From the NCBI GenBank assembly GCA_963576735.1, contig OY755171.1, forward strand, positions 6,758,001 to 6,822,000: a DNA stretch of 64,000 nucleotides, written 5' to 3'. The position numbers and the translations under genes were made by a program. The notes below the pieces were generated by a model. That model was not told the origin of the DNA and searched no databases. It saw nothing but the letters and a program-made list of their open reading frames with translations. Every line of letters starts with the position of its first letter. Positions within the stretch are counted from its first letter, which is position 1. The stretch is from Bedellia somnulentella (Eukaryota; Arthropoda; Insecta; Lepidoptera; Bedelliidae). Below, in pieces: positions 11,901-21,431 of this stretch.

Positions 11901-14900
11901 CATTGATTGCTGGTTTTGGATTAATATTTCAAGAAGCCATTGAGGACACACACTTGACCGCAACTCAAGTTACTCTTGTGATCACATTGAATCATGGGAT
12001 TGGAATGCTCCTGTCGTTTTTTGGTGGGCCGTTGTTACGGCGGTTTGGCTACAGGAAAGTGGCCGTTGTTGGTGCCATATTTGTATGTGCTGGTCTTATG
12101 TTTACAGCATTTGCCAACAGTTTCTGGGTGTTCATACTTTCGTATAGTATAATTAATTGTAAGTAAACTTGTGTTGAAATTTTATAAATAATAGTTGCTT
12201 TGTAAAACTAAAGTAAGGATAGAGGATTGTAGATACATTTATTTAATGTTTGCGTTGATGTCTAATAGTAAAGAATTATGGTTTCATGCATGACAGGTAT
12301 ATGCATAACTGTTTTACGTAAATTAAGGAAAGTTTGCTTAGTTTTAAAATTTATAGTAGCTTTCTACCTTCCAAAAAGTATCGGCAAGTTGATATAATTT
12401 TTAAACATGCTTATCATGCTGATGTAGTATAGATCTGTCTTTTCCTTGGAATATTAGTGGCTTTAAAAATATTTATTTACATGTAAAAGCAAAACATACG
12501 TATATAAACGAATAAAAATCCTAATCCTTAAAATTCAACTTAACATGCTCGTAAAATTTTTTTACAACTTAACTCATATTTAAGAATAGATCTATAAAAA
12601 AAAGAACCGATGAGTAATTGTGATAAAATAAATTCAAAACAGCAATATAGACATATCCACGTTACTAATCATAACACATTACTATCATAATCAATTTACT
12701 ATCATAAATGAGTTATCATAATTAATTTATCTATTTATACAGCCACCCATAAAATCGAAAAATGATCCAGTGATGTTATCGTGAAATTTTAACTAACTTT
12801 GTCTGGTTTCAGCAATGGGAATAGCGGCAGTAATGGCTGCTTTTTCTTTAGCCATTAACTCTTTCTTCAAAGAGAAAAGAGGAAGAGCCATTGGGGTCGG
12901 CATGTCGATAACAGGCCTTGGGGCCATCTATATGCCCTTACTTATGAGTGGGCTTATTTCGTGGTACGGATGGAGACATGCATTGTTAATATTAGGAGCA
13001 ATTTGTATGCATTCACTCCTTGCTGCATGCTTATTGCGACCAGCAAAATGGTATCTAATCGACCCACCTGATGTAGAAGAATTAGCCCCGCTCAATAAAG
13101 AAGATAACATTGAATTACAAAATGGAAGCATTACGTCCAAACAAAATGGTTAGTGGTCTTATCTTTTTGGATTATATTAATCCCACTATTAATTTGGAAT
13201 GGAAACTGATAAATTATAATTCTTGTTATCATTCATGTGAACAGTGTGTTAAATTGAAATTTTAGTTTGATAATGTATAACTCTTTTTGGTTTACATGCA
13301 TATTACTGTGACCTAAGCCATAGGTAGCTCACTTACTGTTCTAACATACATACACATACTCAGGCCCTTAGCTCTGATGGGTAGGCAGAAACTGACAGTA
13401 GACTAGGTCTAGCAGTTGCAGAATAATTCCTGCTGACATAGAGCATCCTTTTAATTATTAACTTTTAAATAATGTTATGCATTAGAATGTTATTAGTTAG
13501 ACCACATTTATGCAAATAAAAATGATTTTGATTTCGCCGTGAGTATTAGTAAGGGCGGAATTAATAAAACATATTATTTGTACTTCAAAACAGCCTTACT
13601 TTACCCAGTCTATTGTCAAATGTTATCCATAATATTATTGATTTCAGGTGATCCCGCCTTATCTAGTTTAACTGAATCTGGTGACAATGTCACTATAGCT
13701 TCCAAAAGTGCTTCCCTGAAAGCACTAGCTAGCATAAATAGTATTGAAACGAGAAATGCTGTGTCAGATTTTGATCTACGCAAGAAAACTTTAGAACCAT
13801 CATCAGGAAAAGGACTCTATAAATGGTGGGAATCTCAAGAAATAAACCTAGGAAGCTCTATTAATATATTCAATGAAACAGATGCCAAAAATCAGAATGC
13901 CAAAGAATTACTCACTGAGAAAGAGAGTGAAAAGAAAGAACGGAAAAGCTTTTTAAAGAAAATAGTCGATTTTTTTGATCTCACTTTGTTAAAGGATCCT
14001 ATATTTGTCAACATTTTAGTTGGTTTATCTATCGCTTCATGTGTCGAGACAAATTTCTCGTTGTTGTTGCCTATAATTCTGAAAGACTTGATGCGTTTCG
14101 AGACATCAGATATTGCTAAGATAATGGCGATCATTGGGTTTTCCGACACGGTGTTTCGGCTGGTCTCGCCGTTTATTGGGGAATGGTGCCGCAAGGGTCC
14201 CAGAGTCATGTATATAGTAGCTCTTCTCTTGATTACTGTAATACGGACCGGTAAGTTTAAAAAAAACGTATTTTTTTAACTTTTCTTATTAAATAATTGT
14301 GTAAAATTTTATCGATCCTAAACTGACTGTAAACACTCAATTTGAAATATAGTATTGCCAAGCCGTCTACTAACCGTGAGCAACTCTTTCCATAAGCATC
14401 GGATTCTATTTGGTTTATATCCTATTAAATTAGCTGCTTAGTTGTGTAGTGGTGGCTTAGATTAGCACTACCCCATTTCTTCCCGTGGGTGTTCGTATGA
14501 GGCGACTAAGACATTGAGGATTTGTAAAGTGATTTTTGGGCTATGCGGTTGGAAAACCATCACCAACAACTGTTATTTAGGAAACTTTTCCCCATTAGAC
14601 TCCCAAAAGTGGCTGAGATTTTTTTACTCTGAAGGTCAGCCAATACCTTCTGGGGATTTACAACTGTGGGTATATGTATGTATGTAAATTAAACCTACGT
14701 GTCTTCGATTAATTAACTTATAATGTACTCAACCAGTATATCATGTGTACTGTAAGTAGGTCAACAACCCAAGATATCTTGGTAGTAGATTCAATACTAA
14801 GCAATGTTTAATTCTAAATGTTTACTTAAAGATTAAATTGCTGTTTCGTTATAACTGAGTATGTTTCACCTCTCTTATATTTATTTAGAGGAGATTGCAC

Positions 14901-17900
14901 TCAATTTATAAAATATTATCTTATAAATGCTGTGTAGTGTCGGCTTAGAATAGCACTACCCCATTTCTTCCGGTGGGTGTACGTAAAAGGCGACTAACGG
15001 TATTGGGGCTTTTAAGGGATTTTTGGGCGATGTGGTTGGAGACCCATCATCAAGAACCTTTATATCACCATCTATTCCCCACGCACCTTCCAAAAGTGGC
15101 TGAGGAATTTCTAATTCCTTAGCTCTGGCTACCCCTTTCTTGGGATTTATAGCCGTGAGTATATGTATGTATGTATGTATGTAAATTATATTCGAAATAT
15201 CATTTACTTAAAGCAGTCATTCTGTGTCATGTTATATTTGGTTATCTTCACTTGTAAGATTTTAATGAAAAAATATGAAATTATGTTTAATTTCTATATC
15301 AGATAAAATTGCAATATATTAGATAATTTTAAGTCCTCAGAATTCAAAGATTATTTGGCGAGCTCAACGTTTAAATTCGGCTATAACTGCTTATTTCCCT
15401 CTTAATGTATTTTCTTTGACTTTAGGTCTCATTTTGTTGAATGCGTCATGCGTTTTCAAGCTGTTGAATATTTTGTATTTCTAATACTACCCCTTTAAGT
15501 ATAGCCGTCATTAGAATCATGTATTTTATTTGATGGGAAATACTATTCTGCACCAATATTAATATATTTGAGTGATTCTCTGTAAGAATTTTAATCTAGG
15601 TACTAACACGTAAACAAAAAGTTTTAACCCTTTTTACGATATTGATCTGACAGAGGTGTAAGAAAAGCACATTTATAGTTAATAACCAGAAAGTGGTTCT
15701 AAAACTATTTTATTATGCAAAATGCATTACATACTCAATTAAGTATATATTGACGCACACGCATATACACTTCTTTTCCAGTTACATTATTTGCCAATAG
15801 CTAGGAGGATGTATAGTTTTATAGATTGGTCAAATTCGATGACTGAACTACTTTCAAGTAACATTCAATTGATCACGAAACTATACAGTCACAAATACAT
15901 TTTATAAGATTCATCACAGCATGGTTACAATATTGCGGACGGAATCAACTGATTATCCAAAGAAAATATAGCTCTGTGCGTCAGAGATTACACTAGGCTG
16001 TTGATCGGTAAAACACTTGAATATCTGCCACCCCTGCACGTTGTATATGCATGACCCTATTTCCCTTCACATGGTCACTTTCACTTCTATATACGGATAT
16101 ATTATACACAGATCAAGTTAGCCCCAAACTAAGTAAGACTTGTGTTATCGGATACTAACTCAACGATATATTTAATATTATATAATACGCATATTAATGA
16201 CACCCAAGGCTAAGAAACAATCATTTATGCTCATCACATAAATGAGGCCCTTAGTGGGGATCGAACCCGCAACCTCCGGACCCAGAAGCTAGTCACATAT
16301 CCACTCGGCCACGGGGTGTCTTTAATCATTTAGTAAATACTCGTACATAAGAACTAGGTATATGACCTTATATAACATTTTTTTTAACAAACTTAAAACT
16401 TTTTTTTTTCAGTAATGCTGTTTACATCGACCTTCACCGAAATGGCATTTGTGGCTGTAGCAATAGGAGTGACTAAGGGAGTGAGGACCGTGTATATGAA
16501 TGTAGTGATACCAAGCTACGTACCCTTAGAAAGACTGCCATTTGCGTCCGGTATACAGATGTTCTTCAATGGGATCATTATTATCACCATTGGATCTTTG
16601 TTGGGTAAGTTGACTTGTGTTAATATTACATACATACATATACTCACGACTATTAATCGCAAAAAGGGGAAGCCAGAGCTTCGGAGCGGGAAACTCCTCA
16701 GCCACTTTTGGAAGTTGATAGGGGAAAAGATGGTAGAAATAAAGTATTGATTGGTGATGGGGTTCCAGCCGCATCGCTCAAAAACCACTTTAAAAAGCCC
16801 CATAACCTTATTCACCTCTTACGACACCCGTGGGTGGGTAGAAAGGTTTAGTGACATTCTAAGCCGCGGTACGTCGTTTATAATGTATTCGGTGAATTAT
16901 GATATCTGTTATCGATATTAATACACTCGTAGCTATAAATCCAGGCCATTCTATCATCTAACCTAATCCATTTCTTCCCGTAGGTGTTGTTATAAAATAC
17001 TTAGGGCATTTGGGCTTTTAGGCAATTATTGGTGCCTGGAGACCCATTACCAGCCGCATTTACCTAATTAAGTTCCAAAAGTGTTTTAGTTATTTCTAAT
17101 TCTAAAGTTATGGCTGCTCCTTTTTGGGATTCATAGCCATTAGTTGGCTGACAGAGCTTCAAAATATACTATTACACGTTGGTGATGAAATCAATCAGTA
17201 ATTTTACTTATACTCACGCCCATTATTCCCATTAGGGTAGGCAGAGACTATCGACCGCCACTTAGTACGATCTTGACAAACCTCTCTTGCTTCCCTTACA
17301 TTCATTATTCTTCTCTTAAATGCTCTTTTATTCTTTTCACTTCACAAGCCCGATTAAAATCCCAGCTCACTTAGACGTCTTGAAAGATGTTCTTAGTAAC
17401 AAATTATCTATTTAAAATTTTGGAATAACAGATATATTTTTGTATACAGCTGGCAATAGACAAATATACAGCTTATTTTTATTTACATGAACTAGTCACA
17501 TTCTGAAACACCCTTATTTTAATTTTCACCCAAAACAGTAACAAAGACAATAAAGGTTGACTGGAATAAATCGCGTTAAGGCGATAAGTCCGCCTTTGTG
17601 TACTAAGTTTTAATGTTCTGTACTTTTGTAAAAATAAATGTATTTATTTTTATAATAAATAAATATATTTAAAATTATATATATTCTGTATGCAATAAAG
17701 TGTAGAAATAAAATAAATAAAGACCTCATTAAAGCAAATAGATGATCATTTTCTTATCACTGATATTAAGTCACGTGGTATTTGAAATTATTATAAGATT
17801 TGATACTACTCGTATCATTTGCAAGCAGTCAGTTCAAAAACTGGTATTAAGATATTTTTAAATCAGTCTGACGTCATCAGTGTAAACTGATAGTGTTCGC

Positions 17901-19138
17901 TCATGTTTATTATTGTTGCCAAGACTTTTTTTACAATGTATACGTGATAGTTTTTTGTTTATTCATTACATACACACACACATTTACACACGACTATAGA
18001 TCCCGAAAAGAAGGGTGGCAAAGTATCAAAATTAGAATTTTCTTAGTTTATTTTGAATGTTGAGTAAGAAAAAGATAGTCATATCCGCCGCCTTGCCCAA
18101 CTATCATCCAATAAGTCCAATACTTTATATCTATCGTCTCTCCTATGACAACCGCTAGAAGAAACGAGTTAGTGGTATTATAAGACGACACTTCACAGCT
18201 AATTACTTATTTAATTAGTTTATTCATTCGTTATGAAAGTACGCACTAATGTCATATTTTTACTCACTCCATCAATTCCAATTCGATTATTTATTAGCCA
18301 ATAAAAAAATGCGTGTTAAAATTAAAACTACTATTGATTTTCGGATATTTAATCGCGCGTATTAAAGTCCGACGTTTCGAGAACTTTTCAGTTATCATGG
18401 TCACTGGAAGACTAAAAAATATCTGAAAAACAATAATAGTTTTATTGTAATGTGCAATCTTGAAAGACTTAGGAAATATTATGGTGCTATTACAGTCATA
18501 ACGAGAAAGAAAGAACAAACAGTATTAATAACCATACATTCGCTCTTCCATTATTCATATTGTGACCAACATTTGATGCGAAAATATATGTGAATTAAAA
18601 CTTTTGGAATTACGGTAAGAAAAATACGGCCTTGTAAAACGTTTCTAGACCAGATAGAAAAAGTTCAGATAAAGGCGGGGGTCCGAAGTGAGAAGAATAA
18701 AAGAGCATGTATGAGAAGAATAATGAATGTAAGGGAAGCAAGAGAGCTTTGTCGAGATCGTACTAAGTTGCGATCGATAGTCTCTGCCTACCCTAATGGG
18801 AATAATAGGCGTGAGTATAAGTAAGTAAAGAAAGGGAAGCTAAAGTTGGGTGACGGTAAATATAGGGTGGCAGGTAGAGAAACTGTCGTTGCGTACTAAT
18901 ATCTTGTTTTAATCATAATAAAAACTACGACACCGACTCATGTTACATATTTATTTTAACTTTTTATATAAATAGTATTTTTATTTCAGGCCGTCTCCGT
19001 GAATCGTCAGGATCATACGAAATTCCCATCATTGTACTCAACTGCGTTACACTACTGACCGTGGCGTTGTGGCTTGCTGAGTTCATATATTTCAAATGCA
19101 AGAAAAAACCATTACCAGAAACCTTAACAGCTTGTTAA
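8985..19138 (+). CDS. SLC16 / monocarboxylate-transporter-like protein, complete
   Basis: Six exons: 8985-9065, 11888-12158, 12813-13148, 13648-14250, 16413-16604 and 18990-19138. They have GT-AG borders and consistent phases and give 543 residues. The start ATG is followed by the SLC16 N-terminal signature (PPDGGYGWVV, residues 10-19). The TM5 signature reads FFKEKRGRAIG. Twelve membrane spans are expected, six before a loop at about residues 198-340 and six after it, beginning near FFDLTLLKDPIF. The last exon is a TM12 segment plus a short basic tail ending TAC-stop. The 192-nt fifth exon has the same length and phase as exon 3048-3239 of the upstream gene, so the two are tandem duplicates. 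The first intron is 2.8 kb and carries a hAT-like insertion. A plasma-membrane solute transporter is inferred; the substrate is unknown. Confidence 0.92.
9451..9861. mobile_element. hAT-like non-autonomous element (411 bp) in intron 1 of the second transporter
   Basis: Perfect 40-bp terminal inverted repeats (9451-9490 and 9822-9861, beginning CACTGACCTCCATTATACTA) and a perfect 8-bp target duplication GTTAAAAT (9443-9450, 9862-9869). A second inner inverted pair (GAAGGAACGAGGAACTAA / TTAGTTCCTTGTTCCTTC) lies inside. No open reading frame. The 8-bp duplication is typical of hAT transposition. Confidence 0.93.
9905..10147 (-). mobile_element. Family B repeat
   Basis: CTATGAATCCCTGTAAGGGG, AAGTTCAAATACCTTTAGTT-like body and TCTAAGCTGACACAACACAG. 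Confidence 0.8.
10333..10533 (+). mobile_element. Family B repeat, internally deleted
   Basis: TGTGTAGTGTCGGATTAG start; the segment with GGGCGATGCGG is missing; ends TATATGTATGTATG. Confidence 0.85.
10535..11887. other. Intron 1, repeat-poor part
   Basis: AT-rich intronic sequence with one small inverted repeat and no coding signal, ending in the TTATTTTCAG acceptor. Confidence 0.5.
10861..10899. repeat. 14-bp inverted repeat
   Basis: GATTTGAATAGCTT and AAGCTATTCAAATC separated by 11 bases, in intron 1 of the second transporter. Could be a hairpin; no function seen. Confidence 0.6.
13345..13460 (-). mobile_element. Family C tail, degenerate
   Basis: ATACACATACTCAGG followed by TGGGTAGGCAGAAACTGACA resembles the reversed family end. 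In an intron of the second transporter gene. Confidence 0.4.
14442..14690 (+). mobile_element. Family B repeat
   Basis: GTTGTGTAGTGGTGGCTTAG to GGGTATATGTATGTATG. Confidence 0.85.
14930..15184 (+). mobile_element. Family B repeat, near consensus
   Basis: GCTGTGTAGTGTCGGCTTAG to a (TATG)5 tail. Confidence 0.92.
15185..16159. other. Intron 4 sequence, nothing recognised
   Basis: AT-rich, no coding exon or repeat family recognised. Confidence 0.45.
16160..16325 (-). mobile_element. tRNA-derived SINE (third tRNA-headed family)
   Basis: Minus strand: CCCGTGGCCGAGTGGATATG (A box), CTTCTGGGTCCGGAGG, GCGGGTTCGATCCCCACT (B box). Then comes CATAAATGA with an inverted partner, ending TTGGGTGTCATTAATATG. 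The pattern matches tRNA SINEs common in Lepidoptera. In an intron of the second transporter. Confidence 0.75.
16626..16870 (-). mobile_element. Family B repeat
   Basis: CATACATACATATACTCACG to CATTCTAAGCCGCGG, just after the fifth transporter exon. Confidence 0.85.
16960..17150 (+). mobile_element. Family B repeat, degenerate
   Basis: CCATTTCTTCCCGTAGGTGT, then GGAGACCCATTACCAG and TTCCAAAAGTG. Confidence 0.6.
17205..17350 (-). mobile_element. Family C 3' tail
   Basis: Minus-strand copy: CCCATTAGGGTAGGCAGAGA, then TACGATCTTGACAAACCTCT and TGCTCTTTTATTCTT. Confidence 0.75.
17968..18202 (-). mobile_element. Family B repeat, degenerate
   Basis: ACACACGACTATAGATCCCG then GGGTGGCAAAG and GACGACACTTCACAGC. 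Confidence 0.55.
18295..18485 (-). repeat. Interspersed repeat, family E, copy 1
   Basis: Reverse strand CTAAGTCTTTCAAGATTGCA, AATATCTGAAAAACAATAA-like sequence and TAAATATCCGAAAATCAATA; related to 58115-58240. Confidence 0.55.
18660..18828 (+). mobile_element. Family C 3' tail
   Basis: AATAAAAGAGCATGTATGAG, then ATCGATAGTCTCTGCCTACC and GGCGTGAGTATAAGTAAG. In the last intron of the second transporter gene. Confidence 0.75.
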
Positions 19139-19368
19139 ACTAGTACAACCCACGGTTGAAGCTCAAAAGCACAAATATTTACTGCATTATTTTAAGCTAT
19201 AAACTTGTAGATAGGAGGAAGTGAGTCTTCCTGACAATATATAGTATTTTTTTTATGAAATTTGGTACTTTGCAGTATACTTTGAACAACTCGTATAGTT
19301 TGTGTTCAGTGTTGGTAGCTTTAAGATTTTTTGTACAATTTCTTGAAGACTGAATTCAATTCCAGGGA

Positions 19369-19374
19369 ATAAAT
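19369..19374 (+). terminator. Polyadenylation signal AATAAA of the second transporter gene
   Basis: AATAAA lies about 230 nt downstream of the TAA at 19136-19138, in AT-rich 3' UTR-like sequence without repeats. Confidence 0.5.
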
Positions 19375-19862
19375 AATCATGTTACTGTTAAAGATATTTT
19401 ATTTACAAGGTTTCCGTATTAATCTCAGATATATACATCAGTAAATATAACCAAAGTTTTAACAGTCCAAATTAAAACAGTCTTACAACAATACTTTAGG
19501 GAAACTTATATCTATTTTTGTATAAGATTTCCAACATTCGCTCTCTTTTCACCATCTTCTCATTATTTTAATTCTTTTATCTAATACTTAACCTATCGTT
19601 TTGGCAATTAAAAACATGAAAATATCCTTACATACAAAATACCCTATCAGGACTCCTAAAAACTGACATTTCAACTAACTTTTCTAAGAATCAGAGGTTC
19701 ATAGGTATTCACTAATACATAAAATAAGCACATTCACGACAAGTTTATGCACTTTTGTCCAGTTCACTTTATTTAGCACACATTCACTTTAACTTGTATA
19801 ATTGTCTCAATAAAATTTTCGCTTATACTCTTATTATTCGCGTATAATTAACGCACTCTTTT

Positions 19863-19919
19863 TCACTCAATATTTGAAACATCTTCATGAGGTTCTGCAA
19901 TCGTTGTATCGGGTATCGC
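19863..19919 (-). CDS. Candidate terminal exon, 18 residues (AIPDTTIAEPHEDVSNIE)
   Basis: On the minus strand a TACTATTTTCAG acceptor is followed by GCG ATA CCC ... GAG TGA, an acidic 18-residue open segment. AATAAA follows about 90 nt downstream (minus strand, near 19771-19776). It could be an alternative or additional last exon of the secreted-protein gene: joining after GAA-GAG in exon 21535-21432 keeps phase 0, although the donor there (GTTCTT) is weak. It could instead belong to an unseen gene. Confidence 0.35.
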   Translation of the reverse strand, partial: AIPDTTIAEPHEDVSNIE

Positions 19920-20224
19920 CTGAAAATAGTAAAATTTATTACGAAATGAATAGGAATTAAATCAAATAATCTGTTGTGGCTAGATAAATGTAGTTGAATT
20001 GTTCTTATCACAATAGGGCGTCATTGAACCGAAAAAATATTTTATACCATGGTATTTGTCAAATTGAACTATAATCTATGAATTATTAGTAATTTAATTA
20101 GTTTTAAAGTTGATCCAAAAATAGTATTATGTTTTATGTGCAATTTATATACATAACATTTTCCTGTCGTGGTTATTGCTGCACTTAGTACTTTTCTTGT
20201 ATGATATGGTTCGGTTAGGGATTG

Positions 20225-20325
20225 CAATCCGGTCCGGCGGATCCGGTAATCCGGCGGATCCGGCGTGTTTTTGGACCTTCCGGATCCGGTGGGTCGGCGC
20301 CGGATCCGGTGGCGGATCCGGTAAA
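20225..20325. repeat. GGATCCGG subterminal repeat cluster
   Basis: Dense direct and inverted copies of ATCCGG/CCGGAT in about 100 bp, GC-rich against AT-rich surroundings. Such subterminal hexamers are typical transposase binding sites of hAT elements. Confidence 0.7.
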
Positions 20326-20661
20326 GCAAAAAATATGTACGCGAAAAACTGTAGGTATGTAAAACTGTAGTACAATCAACACTATATGTTTTCTTTGATC
20401 GTTTTTTCAGGCACAGAAGTAGGTAATATTAACTCGCATTTTTCCATTGCAAAAATAAATGTTTCCTGTTTTTTTTGTTTCTTAGGATTATGAAAGTTGA
20501 TTTTATAAGTACTGATTTAAAACTCTGTTTTGTTAATTAAAAAGTAGTTAAAAGTCTGTGTAGATTAATAAAAAGAGTTTAATAGTATTATTATTTAAGT
20601 ACTTAGTACTTAGAGCAATAAGTGAGAGTCAGACTGATTACTTAGGTACTTTATTATTTAG

Positions 20662-21030
20662 CAACCGTGATAGCCCAGTGAATAGAACACTCGGTTATCG
20701 TGCAAACGACTAGTGTTCAAATCCTGGGTCGGGCCTACACCAATTTGTCTTTTCTAAAGACATATGTGTGGTTAATTTATCATGGTCGTTAACGGTGAGG
20801 GAAAACATCGTGAGGAAACCCACATGGCTGAGTTGTACTTAGTCATGTGACAGTGTATTAGTACAAAACGGCGATAGGCCTGCCCCCTATCACGTGAGTA
20901 CACTGTCCATGCAAAAGGTGGGTACTCTGAACACCAGGTGACAAAGTCACGTGATGTTCAGAAGTATTAGTACCTCTGCCAACCCCTTCGGGGATATTCG
21001 GCGTGAACGTTTATGTTATGTTATGTTATG
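20662..21030 (+). mobile_element. Family A SINE, full length with target duplication
   Basis: 369 bp from GCAACCGTGATAGCCCAGTG-type head to a (TTATG)n tail, flanked by the perfect 12-bp direct repeat TTTATTATTTAG (20650-20661 and 21031-21042). Nested inside the hAT-like element at 20216-21262, hence younger than it. Confidence 0.92.
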
Positions 21031-21431
21031 TTTATTATTTAGAAAAGTTTCATAATTTCATTTAGTACAAATAGTACCAAAAATTACATTACCAAAAAAT
21101 ATAATTTAAAGTGAAATAAATAAATATGATTTAATTTTCCATAAATACGTATTTTATTTTACTTTATATGTATTATTATCAAAACTAAAAATCACTAATA
21201 CTAGGCCCTAAGTAACTTTAAAATCCGACCGGATTGAAAATTATACCGGATTGCAATCCCTAGGTTCGGTATTTATGTACTTTTTACCAAAATAACATTG
21301 TTAAATTTTCGTTAAAAATTGGTTACAACAAACCCAATAAATCTTATATTTAATTCATATCATAAAAGAACTGAATAGGGTAGTAGGTAAAATGAAAATT
21401 AATATATTAGTTAAGTGAGTTTTAGTAAAAG

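Larger units (their letters stand above)
20216..21262. mobile_element. hAT-like non-autonomous element with ATCCGG subterminal repeats
   Basis: The terminal inverted repeat TAGGGATTGCAATCCGGT is present at both ends and the perfect 8-bp target duplication GGTTCGGT lies at 20208-20215 and 21263-21270. The left 110 bp hold many GGATCCGG/ATCCGG units. A family-A SINE is nested inside. No transposase seen. Confidence 0.93.

Noticed and set aside
20225..20325. GGATCC cluster as a CRISPR array or satellite
   Set aside because: No unique spacers of even length; it lies at the end of a hAT-like element and fits subterminal repeats.
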